Shown here: positions 42,714-51,378 of the stretch, piece after piece
Numbering within the stretch: the first letter of the stretch is position 1
Layout: every line of letters begins with the position of its first letter
Assembly: GCA_003021015.1 (NCBI GenBank)
Contig: PXRK01000038.1
Span: 35,953 to 99,952 of the forward strand
Length of the DNA stretch: 64,000 nucleotides
Reading direction: 5' to 3'
Source of the DNA: Halobacteriales archaeon QS_4_66_20
GTDB taxonomy: Archaea > Halobacteriota > Halobacteria > Halobacteriales > Haloarculaceae
The notes under the pieces: model-generated
Told to the model about the DNA's origin: nothing
What the model saw: the letters and a program-made list of their open reading frames with translations, nothing else
Database searches by the model: none
Made by a program: the position numbers and the translations under genes

Positions 42714-44183
42714 ATGTTCGTTCGATCGGTAGAACCGGGACTGATCACCTGGGAAACGGAGACTGACTTCGTTGTGGTCGGTGGTGGAGGGTGCGGCCTC
42801 TCGGCGGCAGCCACAGCAGGCGCGTATGACTGCGACGTGGTGGTCGTCGAGAAAGCGGATTCAGTGGGCGGGAAAGCGGAGGTTGCGACCGGTCAGATCT
42901 GTGGCGTGGACTCGCCGCTGCAACGCGAGAAAGGGATCGAGGACTCCCCGCAGGCGTTCTACGACGACCTTCTTACCCAGCAGACCGAGGAATCAGTGGA
43001 CCAATACGACCTGAACGAGACGCTGATTACGACAGTCGCCGACCGATCCGGCGAGACGATCGAGTGGCTGATCGAGGAGGTTGGAGCTGACCTGACACTC
43101 CACACGGGCCGATTCGAGATGTCCGGCCACCGTGTCTACCGGACGCACTACCCGGTTCACGAGGATGGCGTCATCCCGCGGGCGGGCAAGCCGGTGACCG
43201 ACGCGCTCCACGAGACCGCCCTCGATCGGGGCGTCGATGTCAGGACGGGGTTTCCCAGCGACCAGCTGCTGGTCGACGAGCGAACTGGCGACATTGTCGG
43301 CGTCGCCTCGAAGGAGAACCCGACCGCAGTCCCCCGCCGCCAAGAGGTCCACATGATCCGGGCCGACCACGTTCTACTCGCCTGCGACGGGTTCGCCGCG
43401 AACCAGGAGCTGTTCGCGGACCGGTTCCCCGAGGTCGCAACCCTCGACTACTGGGGCACCCGCGAGAACACGGGCGACGCGATCCGGATGGCCGAGGAAC
43501 TCGGCCTGCGACTCGACGAACCGCTGTTCGACATGCACGGCCCGTTCACCGTCCCCGAGGGGATCTACCTGCCGAACGAACTCGTCAAGGCCGGCTCGAT
43601 CATCGTCAACGAGTCTGCCGAGCGGTTCATGGACTGTGGCGACGTCCCGTACCGCGTGATGGACATACACATCGTCGAACAGGAGGGCGGCGTCGGGTAC
43701 CTGATCTTCGATCAGGAGATCGTCGACCTGTTCACGAACGAGGAACTCACCCGTCACCAGTTCGGCTACATCCTCGAGGAGGACCCCTTCGCCGTGACCG
43801 AGTCGATCGCCGACCTCGCCGTGGCGCACGGCCTTGACGAGGCGACGCTCGCCGGCGTGATCGAGGCCGTCAACCGGGCGGTCAACGGTGACCCGGACGA
43901 GGTTCCCCACGGGCGCGCGTACCCGCACGATCTGTCTCCGCCGTTCTACTCGACGAAGATCAAACCGATGTACGTGAAGGGACGGCAGGGAATCAAGGTC
44001 AACGAGCGGATGCAGGTACGCCGCGAAGACGGAACGGTCATCGACAACCTCTACGCCGGCGGCAACGCCTCCGAGAGCCTGGAAGCCGGCGATCCGCACG
44101 TCTACATCGCCGGTATGGACCTCATGACTGCGCTCACCGAGGGCCACATCGTCGGCGAGCACGTGGGCAGCCAGTATGCCTGA
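42714..44183 (+). CDS. FAD-dependent oxidoreductase (fumarate reductase/ketosteroid dehydrogenase-like)
   Basis: A 489-residue flavoprotein of the succinate dehydrogenase/fumarate reductase flavoprotein family. The Rossmann motif VVVGGGGCGLSAAATAGAY is near residue 20, GKAEVATGQICGV follows, and the C-terminal GGNASESLEAGDPHVYIAGMDLMTALTEGHI closes the FAD site. It lacks a heme or iron-sulfur domain and a signal peptide, so electrons must go to a separate carrier. Similar proteins act on tricarballylate, 3-ketosteroids or urocanate-like substrates. Its TGA stop is the first TGA of a type A element. Confidence 0.82.
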   Translation: MFVRSVEPGLITWETETDFVVVGGGGCGLSAAATAGAYDCDVVVVEKADSVGGKAEVATGQICGVDSPLQREKGIEDSPQAFYDDLLTQQTEESVDQYDLNETLITTVADRSGETIEWLIEEVGADLTLHTGRFEMSGHRVYRTHYPVHEDGVIPRAGKPVTDALHETALDRGVDVRTGFPSDQLLVDERTGDIVGVASKENPTAVPRRQEVHMIRADHVLLACDGFAANQELFADRFPEVATLDYWGTRENTGDAIRMAEELGLRLDEPLFDMHGPFTVPEGIYLPNELVKAGSIIVNESAERFMDCGDVPYRVMDIHIVEQEGGVGYLIFDQEIVDLFTNEELTRHQFGYILEEDPFAVTESIADLAVAHGLDEATLAGVIEAVNRAVNGDPDEVPHGRAYPHDLSPPFYSTKIKPMYVKGRQGIKVNERMQVRREDGTVIDNLYAGGNASESLEAGDPHVYIAGMDLMTALTEGHIVGEHVGSQYA

Positions 44184-44293
44184 TACGGTCGTTCGTGATT
44201 CGTTACCGCTACGGTGTCACAGTTTGTGCGTCAGAGCCCGTCAAATGCCCGATATGACGAGGCAGTCCCGAAAATAGTCATGAACGACCGTAT
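44183..44293. repeat. type A intergenic element, 111 bp
   Basis: ATACGGTCGTTCGTGA (44183-44198) faces TCATGAACGACCGTAT (44278-44293), with one mismatch. The left A is the last base of the flavoprotein stop codon. The core begins TTCGTTACCGCTACGG and ends CCCGAAAATAG, as in the other copies. Confidence 0.9.
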
Positions 44294-44328
44294 GAAGCGT
44301 CCGTGGCGCAGGTTGCGGCGACAGCGAC

Positions 44329-45096
44329 TCAGGTGTTGCTGATGCCGCCGTCGACGAGCAGCGACTCACCGTTGACGTACGACGACAGCTCGCTCGCCAG
44401 GTAGACGGCCGCGTCCGCGACTTCCTCGGGTTGGCCGAGGCGGCCAAGCGGCGTCTCCTCGGTGAACGCGTCCTCCCGCTCGGTGTCGACGACGCGGGAG
44501 TCGGCGCGGGTCATCTCGCTCTCGACGGCGCCCGGGTGGATGGCGTTGACGCGGATGCCCTCCGGCCCGAGGTCGTCGGCGAGCGCGTACGTCAGCAGGC
44601 GGATCGCCCCCTTCGAGGCGCAGTAGGAGGGGTACGCGGCGGCGCCGCGGATGCCCGCCGTGCTGGAGAGGTTAATGATCGAGCCGCCGTCGCCGTCGAG
44701 CATCGCTTTTGCTGCCGCCTGACAGCCGAAGAACGTCCCCTTTGCGTTGACGTCCATCGTACGGTCGTACTCCGCCTCCGTCACTTCTGTGAACTCCCGC
44801 CATTCGAGTACGCCGGCGTTGTTTACCATCACGTTCAGGGCGCCCTCCTCGGCGGCAACCGCGACCGCCCGTTCGAGGTCATCAGGGTTCGAGACGTCCG
44901 TCTCGACGAAGCGCGCCGTGCCGCCGTCTTCCTGGATCACCTCGTAGGTGGGACGGCCGCCTTCGCGCGGCTCCCGTCTGATGTCGGCGACGACGACCGC
45001 CGCCCCGTGATCGGCGAACGCCAGTGCGATCGATCGGCCGATGCCGCTCGCCGCGCCCGTCACGACGCAGACGCGGTCGGTGAGTAACTCCGTCAT
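44329..45096 (-). CDS. short-chain dehydrogenase/reductase (SDR)
   Basis: A 255-residue classical SDR. The NAD(P) motif TGAASGIGRSIALAF is at residues 12-26, NNAG at about 89-92, and the catalytic triad is Ser in IINLSSTAG plus YPSYCASKGAI (Tyr, Lys). The ending YVNGESLLVDGGI is typical. The acidic residue of VVVADIRREP suggests NAD rather than NADP. I chose the ATG at 45096. It faces the flavoprotein across a type A element (convergent ends). Confidence 0.92.
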   Translation of the reverse strand: MTELLTDRVCVVTGAASGIGRSIALAFADHGAAVVVADIRREPREGGRPTYEVIQEDGGTARFVETDVSNPDDLERAVAVAAEEGALNVMVNNAGVLEWREFTEVTEAEYDRTMDVNAKGTFFGCQAAAKAMLDGDGGSIINLSSTAGIRGAAAYPSYCASKGAIRLLTYALADDLGPEGIRVNAIHPGAVESEMTRADSRVVDTEREDAFTEETPLGRLGQPEEVADAAVYLASELSSYVNGESLLVDGGISNT

Positions 45097-45210
45097 GTCA
45101 CTGAGACATAGGAGCGGTGCAATCAGTCTTCCGGTGGTTCGACCGGCAGTGGGTTGATCGAGGAGGAACGCGACGAAAAGCATAGGCGTCTCCTCGCGGA
45201 ACGCGATACC

Positions 45211-45540
45211 ATGGACGTCGCCGCCATCGATCACGTGAACCTGACGATACCTGCTGACGGGGTCGAGAGGGTCGTCGAGTTCTACGGCTCGACGCTCGAC
45301 TTCGACGTCGAGAACCGGGAGCTGTACGAGGCGTTCGAACCGCCGTCCGGGTCGGGATTCGATCACGTCGCGCTCGTCTTCAAGGCGTCGATCACCGAGA
45401 TTCGGTTGTGGCTGGACGCGGCCGGCGTCGAGATCGAGCGCTCGCTGGAACCGCTCGGTGCGACGGGTACCGCGCCCGCAGTGTACGTGCGCGACCCGTT
45501 CGGGTACGTGATCGAACTCAAAGCCGCCATCGCGGAGTGA
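45211..45540 (+). CDS. VOC-family (glyoxalase/dioxygenase-like) protein, 109 aa
   Basis: A small vicinal-oxygen-chelate protein with the two beta-alpha-beta-beta-beta halves: IDHVNLTIPADGVERVVEFYGSTL at the start and FDHVALVF...RDPFGYVIELKA at the end. Metal ligands could be His7 (IDHVNL), His in FDHVAL and Glu in VIELKA. It is about 10-20 residues shorter than most, the loss being in the central loop. The start at 45211 gives the usual N-terminus. The function is unknown; perhaps an isomerase or lyase in the neighbouring catabolic block. Confidence 0.78.
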   Translation: MDVAAIDHVNLTIPADGVERVVEFYGSTLDFDVENRELYEAFEPPSGSGFDHVALVFKASITEIRLWLDAAGVEIERSLEPLGATGTAPAVYVRDPFGYVIELKAAIAE

Positions 45541-45620
45541 TCGCAGGGGTGCCGGGCGTGATCGATCGGTCGACTGTCTCGGGGGGCTGGCGACGGCGGT
45601 GATCGACCGCGTCCATAACC

Positions 45621-45628
45621 TTATAAGA
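45621..45628 (+). promoter_or_regulatory. TATA box of the acyl-CoA dehydrogenase gene
   Basis: TTATAAGA is centred 27 bp before the ATG at 45651, supporting a leaderless start there rather than at the in-frame ATG at 45660. Confidence 0.65.
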
Positions 45629-45650
45629 TCACATTTCCAAATCAGCGAAG

Positions 45651-46853
45651 ATGACGCTAATGCAGACGGGGACGCTTAGTGAGCAACAGCGGTTGGTACG
45701 CGACAGTATTCGTGATATCTGTGCGGAGTTTGACGATGAGTACTGGCGCCAGTGCGATCTGGAGGCCGCGTATCCACAGGAGTTCGTCGACACGCTCGGC
45801 GAGCACGGCTGGTTCGGTATTCTGATCCCCGAGGAGTACGGGGGTGCGGGGATGGGCACGCCCGAATCGGTCGTGATGATGGAGGAGATCGCCGCGAGCG
45901 GGGGTGGGTTCGCGGGCGCACAGGCGATCCATGGGGGGATCTACAACTCGGTGCCTATCGTCCGGCACGGAAGCGAAAAGCTCAAACGCGACTTCCTGCC
46001 GCGGGTCGCTGAGGGCGAGGCGTCGATCCAGTCGCTCGCGCTGACGGAACCCAACGCCGGCTCCGAGTCGACGTCGATTGAGACGGTCGCGGAGCGGGAC
46101 GGCGATGAATACGTCATCAACGGCCAGAAGATCTGGACGTCGCGGGTTGACGCGACCGACTACCTGCTTGTCGTTGCGCGCACGACGCCGCTGTCCGGGG
46201 TCGAGAAGCCCACGCGTGGCATCTCCATGTTCCTCGTCGACGTCAAGAACGCCCACGAGGCGGGCCAACTTCAGATGGAGTCGATCCCCAAGTCGGCGAG
46301 CAACGCCGTCCACGCGTTCGAACTCTGGCTGGAGGATCTGCGCGTCCCGGCGACGAACCTCATCGGGACCGAGGACGAGGGGTTCTACCACCTGCTCGAC
46401 GGGCTGAACGAGGAACGGATCGTGATCGCGGCCGAGTGTATCGGCCTCGGCGAACTCGCCGTCGAGCGCGGGGCGGCGTACGCCCGTGATCGGGTCGTGT
46501 TCGATCGACCGATCGGCAAAAATCAGGCGATCCAGCATCCGCTTGCGGAGGCGTACGCCGAGGTTCAGGCCGCAAAAAGTCTGATGTACGACGCTGCCTC
46601 GGACGTCAACGACGAGAACCCGAGCCGCGACGTCGGCGCGCTGGCGAACATGGCGAAATACCTCGCCGCCGAGGCCGCCTTCGCCGCCGCGGACGCCGCC
46701 GTCCAGACCCACGGCGGGTTCGGCGTGGCCCGGGAGTACGACGTCGAACGGTACTTCCGGGAGGCCCGTCTCACGAAACTCGTCCCGATCACTCAACAGC
46801 TCGCCCTCAACTACGTCGGGGAGAACGTCCTCGACCTGCCGAAATCGTACTAA
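45651..46853 (+). CDS. acyl-CoA dehydrogenase family protein
   Basis: A 400-residue flavoprotein of the acyl-CoA dehydrogenase fold: N-terminal helical domain with GWFGILIPEEYGGAGMG, middle beta domain with LALTEPNAGSESTSI and GQKIWTSRVD, and C-terminal helical domain with YARDRVVFDRPIGKNQAIQHPLAE and QTHGGFGVA. The end RLTKLVPITQQLALNYVGEN lacks the Glu that family members normally have around this position (usually an SEE or SQE stretch), so the usual base may be elsewhere or lost. It probably oxidises a CoA ester made by the transferase at 47007. Confidence 0.88.
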   Translation: MTLMQTGTLSEQQRLVRDSIRDICAEFDDEYWRQCDLEAAYPQEFVDTLGEHGWFGILIPEEYGGAGMGTPESVVMMEEIAASGGGFAGAQAIHGGIYNSVPIVRHGSEKLKRDFLPRVAEGEASIQSLALTEPNAGSESTSIETVAERDGDEYVINGQKIWTSRVDATDYLLVVARTTPLSGVEKPTRGISMFLVDVKNAHEAGQLQMESIPKSASNAVHAFELWLEDLRVPATNLIGTEDEGFYHLLDGLNEERIVIAAECIGLGELAVERGAAYARDRVVFDRPIGKNQAIQHPLAEAYAEVQAAKSLMYDAASDVNDENPSRDVGALANMAKYLAAEAAFAAADAAVQTHGGFGVAREYDVERYFREARLTKLVPITQQLALNYVGENVLDLPKSY

Positions 46854-46892
46854 CGATGAACGGACTACCGAACCGCGCCGCGCTGGAACGAA

Positions 46893-46957
46893 CGCCGTCT
46901 TCGGGTGCCGGGCCGGAACGCGCCGACCGACCCCGACGCCGGCACCCGAAGACGGCG
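46893..46957. other. perfect 19-bp inverted repeat (hairpin) between the dehydrogenase and CoA-transferase genes
   Basis: CGCCGTCTTCGGGTGCCGG (46893-46911) and CCGGCACCCGAAGACGGCG (46939-46957) pair over 19 bp around a 27-base spacer. There is no trailing T run, so it is not a standard archaeal terminator. It lies 40 bp after the acyl-CoA dehydrogenase stop and 50 bp before the next start. It could be an RNA structure limiting read-through or stabilising the upstream mRNA, or an inverted-repeat remnant of a mobile element. Confidence 0.7.
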
Positions 46958-47006
46958 CTCGCCGGCCGGACGGAGTGGCGCTGCCAGGTGAAGACGTGAT
47001 CCGCAG

Positions 47007-48467
47007 ATGACCGCGGGACGCGAACGGCTCCACGGGCAGGTGCCAGTCGAGTCGGCGACAGCCGCCGCCGAGCGCATTCCTGCGTCGGCGACGGTCGCGG
47101 TCAGCGGGTTCGGCCGCGTCGGCTACCCGAAAAACGTCCCGCTCGCGCTGGCCGAGCGCGGCGAGGAGCTGTCTCTGACGCTACTCAGCGGCGGCAGCGT
47201 TGGCGACGAGATCGACACGACGCTGGCGGACACGGGCGCGATCGATCGTCGGCTGCCCTACCAGGCGACGGCGTCGCTCAGGGAGAAGGCAAACGACGGA
47301 TCGATCGCGTACCACGACCGCCACATCGCCGGGTTCGGCGACGAGATCCGGACCGGCGTCTACGGACCGATCGACGTCGCAGTCATCGAGGCGATCGCTG
47401 TCGGCGAGAATTGGTTGATTCCGTCGACCTCGATCGGACACAGCGTCGCCTGCATTGACGCAGCCGAGACGCTGATCGTCGAGGTAAACGAGACCCAGCC
47501 GCTGGCGCTCCGCGAACTCCACGACGCGTACGACATCGGGTCGCTTCCGGACCGCGACCCGATCCCGCTGACCGCACCCGGCCAGCGCATCGGCGACCCG
47601 CGGATCGAGTTCGAGGCGGACAAACTCGAGTCGGTCGTAGAGACCAACATCCGGGACTCGCCGTATTCGTTCCGGGCCCCGACTGACAGCGATCTGGGGA
47701 TCGCGGCCAACTTTCGCCAGTTCCTCGCCGAGGAAGTCGAATCCCGCCCGCTGTACGACGACCGGGTGACGCTGCAGTTCGGCGTCGGGAGCCTCGGCAA
47801 CGCCTTGATGGGCGAACTCGCCGACGCCGACCTCGGCAACCGGGCGGTCGCGTACTACGGCGAGGTCATTCAGGACGGTCTGCTGGACCTCGTCGACTCC
47901 GGGGACCTCGCGGTCGCGAGCGCGACCTCCCTCGCGCTCTCCGAGGAGGGGCAGGACCGCCTGTTCGACAACGTGGAAACGTATAGCGACTGCATCGTGC
48001 TCAGGCCCGCGGAGGTAACCAACGGTCCCGAGGTCGTTCGCCGCCTCGGCGTCATCGCGGTTAACTCGGCCCTAGAGGTCGACGTGTACGGCCACGTCAA
48101 CTCGACGCACGTCGGCGGCACGCGCGTCCTCAACGGTATCGGCGGCAGCGCCGATTTCAACCGGAACGCTGTTCTCTCCGTCGTCACCCTCAACTCGACG
48201 GCGAAGGACGGGAACATCAATCGCATCGTTCCCATGGCTCCCCACGTCGATCACACGGAACACGACGTCGACGTCGTCGTGACCGAGCAGGGCGTCGCGG
48301 ACCTACGCGGCAAGGCGCCTCGTGAACGAGCCCGGGGCCTCATTGTGAACTGCGCCCACCCCGAGTTCCGGCCGGACCTTCGGGCATACCTCGAACTGGC
48401 CGCCGACCGCGGCGGACACGTTCCACACGTCCTGTCGACGGCGTTCGAGGGGCGGGACGGGTCGTAG
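47007..48467 (+). CDS. acetyl-CoA hydrolase/transferase-type (family I) CoA-transferase
   Basis: A 486-residue enzyme of the Ach1/4-hydroxybutyrate CoA-transferase group, moving CoA between acetate, succinate or related acids. The oxyanion motif QFGVGSLGNAL (about 252-262) is followed by AVAYYGEVIQDGLLDL, where the Glu is the expected catalytic nucleophile, and NGIGGSADFNRNA near the end. TEQGVADLRGKAPRERAR closes the fold. It starts 153 bp after the acyl-CoA dehydrogenase with a strong hairpin between them. Confidence 0.88.
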   Translation: MTAGRERLHGQVPVESATAAAERIPASATVAVSGFGRVGYPKNVPLALAERGEELSLTLLSGGSVGDEIDTTLADTGAIDRRLPYQATASLREKANDGSIAYHDRHIAGFGDEIRTGVYGPIDVAVIEAIAVGENWLIPSTSIGHSVACIDAAETLIVEVNETQPLALRELHDAYDIGSLPDRDPIPLTAPGQRIGDPRIEFEADKLESVVETNIRDSPYSFRAPTDSDLGIAANFRQFLAEEVESRPLYDDRVTLQFGVGSLGNALMGELADADLGNRAVAYYGEVIQDGLLDLVDSGDLAVASATSLALSEEGQDRLFDNVETYSDCIVLRPAEVTNGPEVVRRLGVIAVNSALEVDVYGHVNSTHVGGTRVLNGIGGSADFNRNAVLSVVTLNSTAKDGNINRIVPMAPHVDHTEHDVDVVVTEQGVADLRGKAPRERARGLIVNCAHPEFRPDLRAYLELAADRGGHVPHVLSTAFEGRDGS

Positions 48468-48619
48468 CCACTGGCGTGCCCGCATCCGCACTCGGTTCCG
48501 CTCCCGGGTGCGGGGCAGAAACTGGACGCACGCCTCCCGTCGCACTCTCCGGAACTGTTCTCTCATCGTTCGACTGGGCGGAACATTGAACTATCACAGG
48601 CGTCTCTGTAGGAACAGGA

Positions 48620-49390
48620 ATGAGGGAAACACCGGACGCGGGTGAGAGCGTCAAAACGACGGAGAAATCGTTCGACATTCTGGAGTACCTCCTCGACTCG
48701 GACGGGGCACAGCTCACGGAACTGGCCGACAAACTGGGAATGGCGAAAAGCACCACCCACCGTCACCTGCAGACACTCCACGAGCGGGAGTGCGTCGTCG
48801 AGGAGGACGGGGAGTACCACGTCAGCCTCCGCCTGCTTGAGTTCGGCGAGCAGGCGCGCAACCGGAAGGACGCGTACGAACTCGTCATGGCGAAAGTCGA
48901 CGAACTGGCCGAGGAGACGGAGGAGAGGGTCCAGTTCATCGTCGAGGAACACGGTCGCGGGGTGTACGTCTACCGGGCGACCGGCGAGCACGCCGTCCAG
49001 ACCGACCTGGGTATCGGCAAGCGGATCCCGCTGCACTCCATCGCCGCCGGGAAGGCGATCCTCGCACACCTGCCGGAGGAGCGCGTCGAGGAGATCATCG
49101 AGCGCCAGGGCCTCGAATCGATCACCGACAACACGCTCATGTCCCGGGAGGAACTGTACGAGGAGTTCGAGACCATCCAGGAGCACGGCTACAGCATCAA
49201 CAACCAGGAGAACGTCGCGGGTCTCCGGGCGGTCGGCGTGCCGATCCGAACGCGAGATGGCGGGGTGCTTGGTGCCGTCAGCGTCTCCGGCCCGACCAAC
49301 CGGATCAAGGGCGAGCGCTTCGAGGAAACGCTGCCAGACCTCCTGCTCGGGACGGCGAACGAAGTCGAACTGAACATTGCGTATGCCTGA
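48620..49390 (+). CDS. IclR-family transcriptional regulator
   Basis: A 256-residue regulator: winged helix (about 10-75) with LTELADKLGMAKSTTHRHLQTLHE and an IclR effector domain (about 95-250) with GRGVYVYRATGEHAVQTDLG, LHSIAAGKAILAHLPEE and LRAVGVPIRTRDGGVLG. It sits at the end of the second catabolic block and likely responds to a metabolite from it. Close in plan to the regulator at 39277, but clearly a separate paralog. Confidence 0.9.
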   Translation: MRETPDAGESVKTTEKSFDILEYLLDSDGAQLTELADKLGMAKSTTHRHLQTLHERECVVEEDGEYHVSLRLLEFGEQARNRKDAYELVMAKVDELAEETEERVQFIVEEHGRGVYVYRATGEHAVQTDLGIGKRIPLHSIAAGKAILAHLPEERVEEIIERQGLESITDNTLMSREELYEEFETIQEHGYSINNQENVAGLRAVGVPIRTRDGGVLGAVSVSGPTNRIKGERFEETLPDLLLGTANEVELNIAYA

Positions 49391-49535
49391 GCATCCCCTG
49401 AGTACTCGGTTACGGCGCTTCGACACGATTGCGACGCTGCGATACGTGCGATACGGTTGCCGCGCTCCGGGCTGTTCTTGCGGACACTATGGGCTGGTTT
49501 CGCGGTGACGTCGTCGGACGGTCCCTCGGCGGCGA

Positions 49536-50091
49536 CTACTCGAGGTCTTCCGGCTGGGTTCCGACGCCTTCGATCCAGCCCGGGGGTTTCGCGGGCGTCG
49601 GCTCGGCGGAATCGCGTTTCAGCACCATCGGCGTCCGCGTCAGCGACAACACCAGTTCGTCGTTCTGGTTGTATCCTCGGAGTGCTGTTTCGACGATCCC
49701 AACGTGGTCCCGCGACTCCGACTCGCGTTTCGAGAGTACTTCGCTCTCGGCAAAAATCGTGTCACCGTGGAATACCGGCGCGTGGTGGCGGACGTCGTCG
49801 TACCCGAGATTCGCCGTCGCATTCTGGGAGACGTCAATGACACTCATCCCAACGACCGTGGCGATGACGACCAAGCCGTTCACCGAACTCCGTCTCCGTG
49901 GCGTAGGCTTCGTTAAAGTATATCGGATTCAGGTTCATCGTCACGTTGGTCAGCTACACGTCGTCAGTCTCGGTCACCGTCCGGCCGTACGGATGCTTGT
50001 AGATATCGCCGACGGTGAAGTCTTCGTAGTACCGTCCCTGCCAGCCACTGACGAGTCGCTTCTCGCGGTCGTCCTCGGTCTCGTCCGTCAT
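49536..50091 (-). pseudogene. MaoC-family hydratase, inactivated by nonsense, catalytic and frameshift changes
   Basis: The reading starts normally (MTDETEDDREKRLVSGWQGR ... HPYGRTVTETDDV) and then meets TAG where related proteins have Trp. After the stop, the same frame continues LTNVTMNLNPIYFNEAYATE, where the catalytic NPIHFN has become NPIYFN (His to Tyr). Then 11 bp are missing at FGERL, shifting the frame to the intact C-terminal part (VNGLVVIATVVGMSVIDVSQ ... PEDLE). The missing 11 bp equals one copy of a predicted GGTGAACGGCT direct repeat, pointing to slippage. The family hydrates enoyl or mesaconyl-type CoA esters. Confidence 0.88.
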
Positions 50092-50349
50092 GCCACTGGA
50101 TTTTCCCCGTGCCGTCTTTAGTCTTCGGTGGTGATCGACGGTGGGAACGCGTCGGAACTTCCCGGCGAAATTGTTTTGAGGATCGGTAGCACAGAACGGG
50201 TATGCATCGTGCGTGCGGGTCTCTCCGATCGGACAGACCCACGTTCCGACGACTCCGCATTTCCGGTACCGAAACAGCGGGCCCCAACACAGTGTGGCGC
50301 TCACAACCAGCTCTCGACTGCACCACTCAACGGAGTACGACGCGATAAC

Positions 50350-51378
50350 ATGTCTGCCCCGCTACTGGAAGTCGAGGACCTGACGATTCAGTACAGCACG
50401 AGCGAGGGACCGGTAACGGCCGTCTCGAACGCGTCGTTCACGGTCGATCGTAGCGAATACTTCGGTCTCGTCGGCGAGTCGGGCTGCGGGAAAAGCACCA
50501 TCGCGAAGGCGCTGGTCGGCGGACTCGATGACAACGGGTACGTCGAGTCGGGCACAATCTCACTGCGGGGAACCGAGATCCAGGATTTCTCCGAACGCGA
50601 GTGGAACGAAGAGGTCCGCTGGGACGACATCTCGCTCATTCCGCAGAGTTCGATGAACAGCCTCGATCCGCTGGGCCGGATGAGCGATCAGGCGGTCGAG
50701 ATCGCACAAACGCACACGGACATGACCAGGGAGGAGGCGCTCGATCGGTTCCGGGAGCTGTTCGAAATCGTCGGACTCCAGCCCGAGCGGATCGACGAGT
50801 ACCCCCACCAGTTCTCGGGCGGTATGTCCCAGCGGGTGATCATTGCGCTTGCGCTGTACCTCGATCCGGACCTGATCATCGCCGACGAACCGACCACGGC
50901 GCTGGACGTCATCATGCAGGATCAGGTGTTCAGACACCTGGACCAGCTGCGCGACGAGTTCGACACGAGCATGATCCTGATCACCCACGACATCAGCCTC
51001 GTCTTCGAATCCTGCGACTCGATGGCCGTGATGCACGCCGGACAGATCGCCGAGACCGGATCGGTGTTCGACCTGTACGACGAGCCGCGCCACCCCTACT
51101 CGATCCTCTTACAGGAGTCGTTCCCGGACGTCAGCGACCCCGAGCGGGAATTGGGCACGATCGACGGGACGCCCCCACAGCTCTTCGGCGACGTTTCGGA
51201 GTGTTCGTTCGCCGATCGCTGCCCGTGGGCGGTCGAGGAGTGCACGGCGAGCGAACCACCGCTCGAACCGATCGACGGCAATCCCGACCACCGCGGCGCC
51301 TGCTTCCGCAGGGACGAGGTCCACGAACTGTACGAACGCGACCGGACGCCATCACCAGCGGGCGGTGATGGCGCATGA
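50350..51378 (+). CDS. peptide/nickel-type ABC transporter ATPase, OppD/DppD type
   Basis: A 342-residue ATPase: Walker A GESGCGKST (about 42-50), signature FSGGMSQRV, Walker B DLIIADEPTTALD, and a C-terminal oligopeptide-ATPase extension with four cysteines (CSFADRCPWAVEEC and a later GACF), the pattern that binds a 4Fe-4S cluster in archaeal homologs. The ATG at 50350 is used; the upstream frame is not homologous. It overlaps the next ATPase by 4 bp. Its permeases and binding protein are probably those at 54494-59362. Confidence 0.92.
   Translation: MSAPLLEVEDLTIQYSTSEGPVTAVSNASFTVDRSEYFGLVGESGCGKSTIAKALVGGLDDNGYVESGTISLRGTEIQDFSEREWNEEVRWDDISLIPQSSMNSLDPLGRMSDQAVEIAQTHTDMTREEALDRFRELFEIVGLQPERIDEYPHQFSGGMSQRVIIALALYLDPDLIIADEPTTALDVIMQDQVFRHLDQLRDEFDTSMILITHDISLVFESCDSMAVMHAGQIAETGSVFDLYDEPRHPYSILLQESFPDVSDPERELGTIDGTPPQLFGDVSECSFADRCPWAVEECTASEPPLEPIDGNPDHRGACFRRDEVHELYERDRTPSPAGGDGA

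Noticed and set aside
46893..46957. Rho-independent-like terminator
   Set aside because: Strong stem but a 27-base loop and no T run; archaeal terminators need T tracts.
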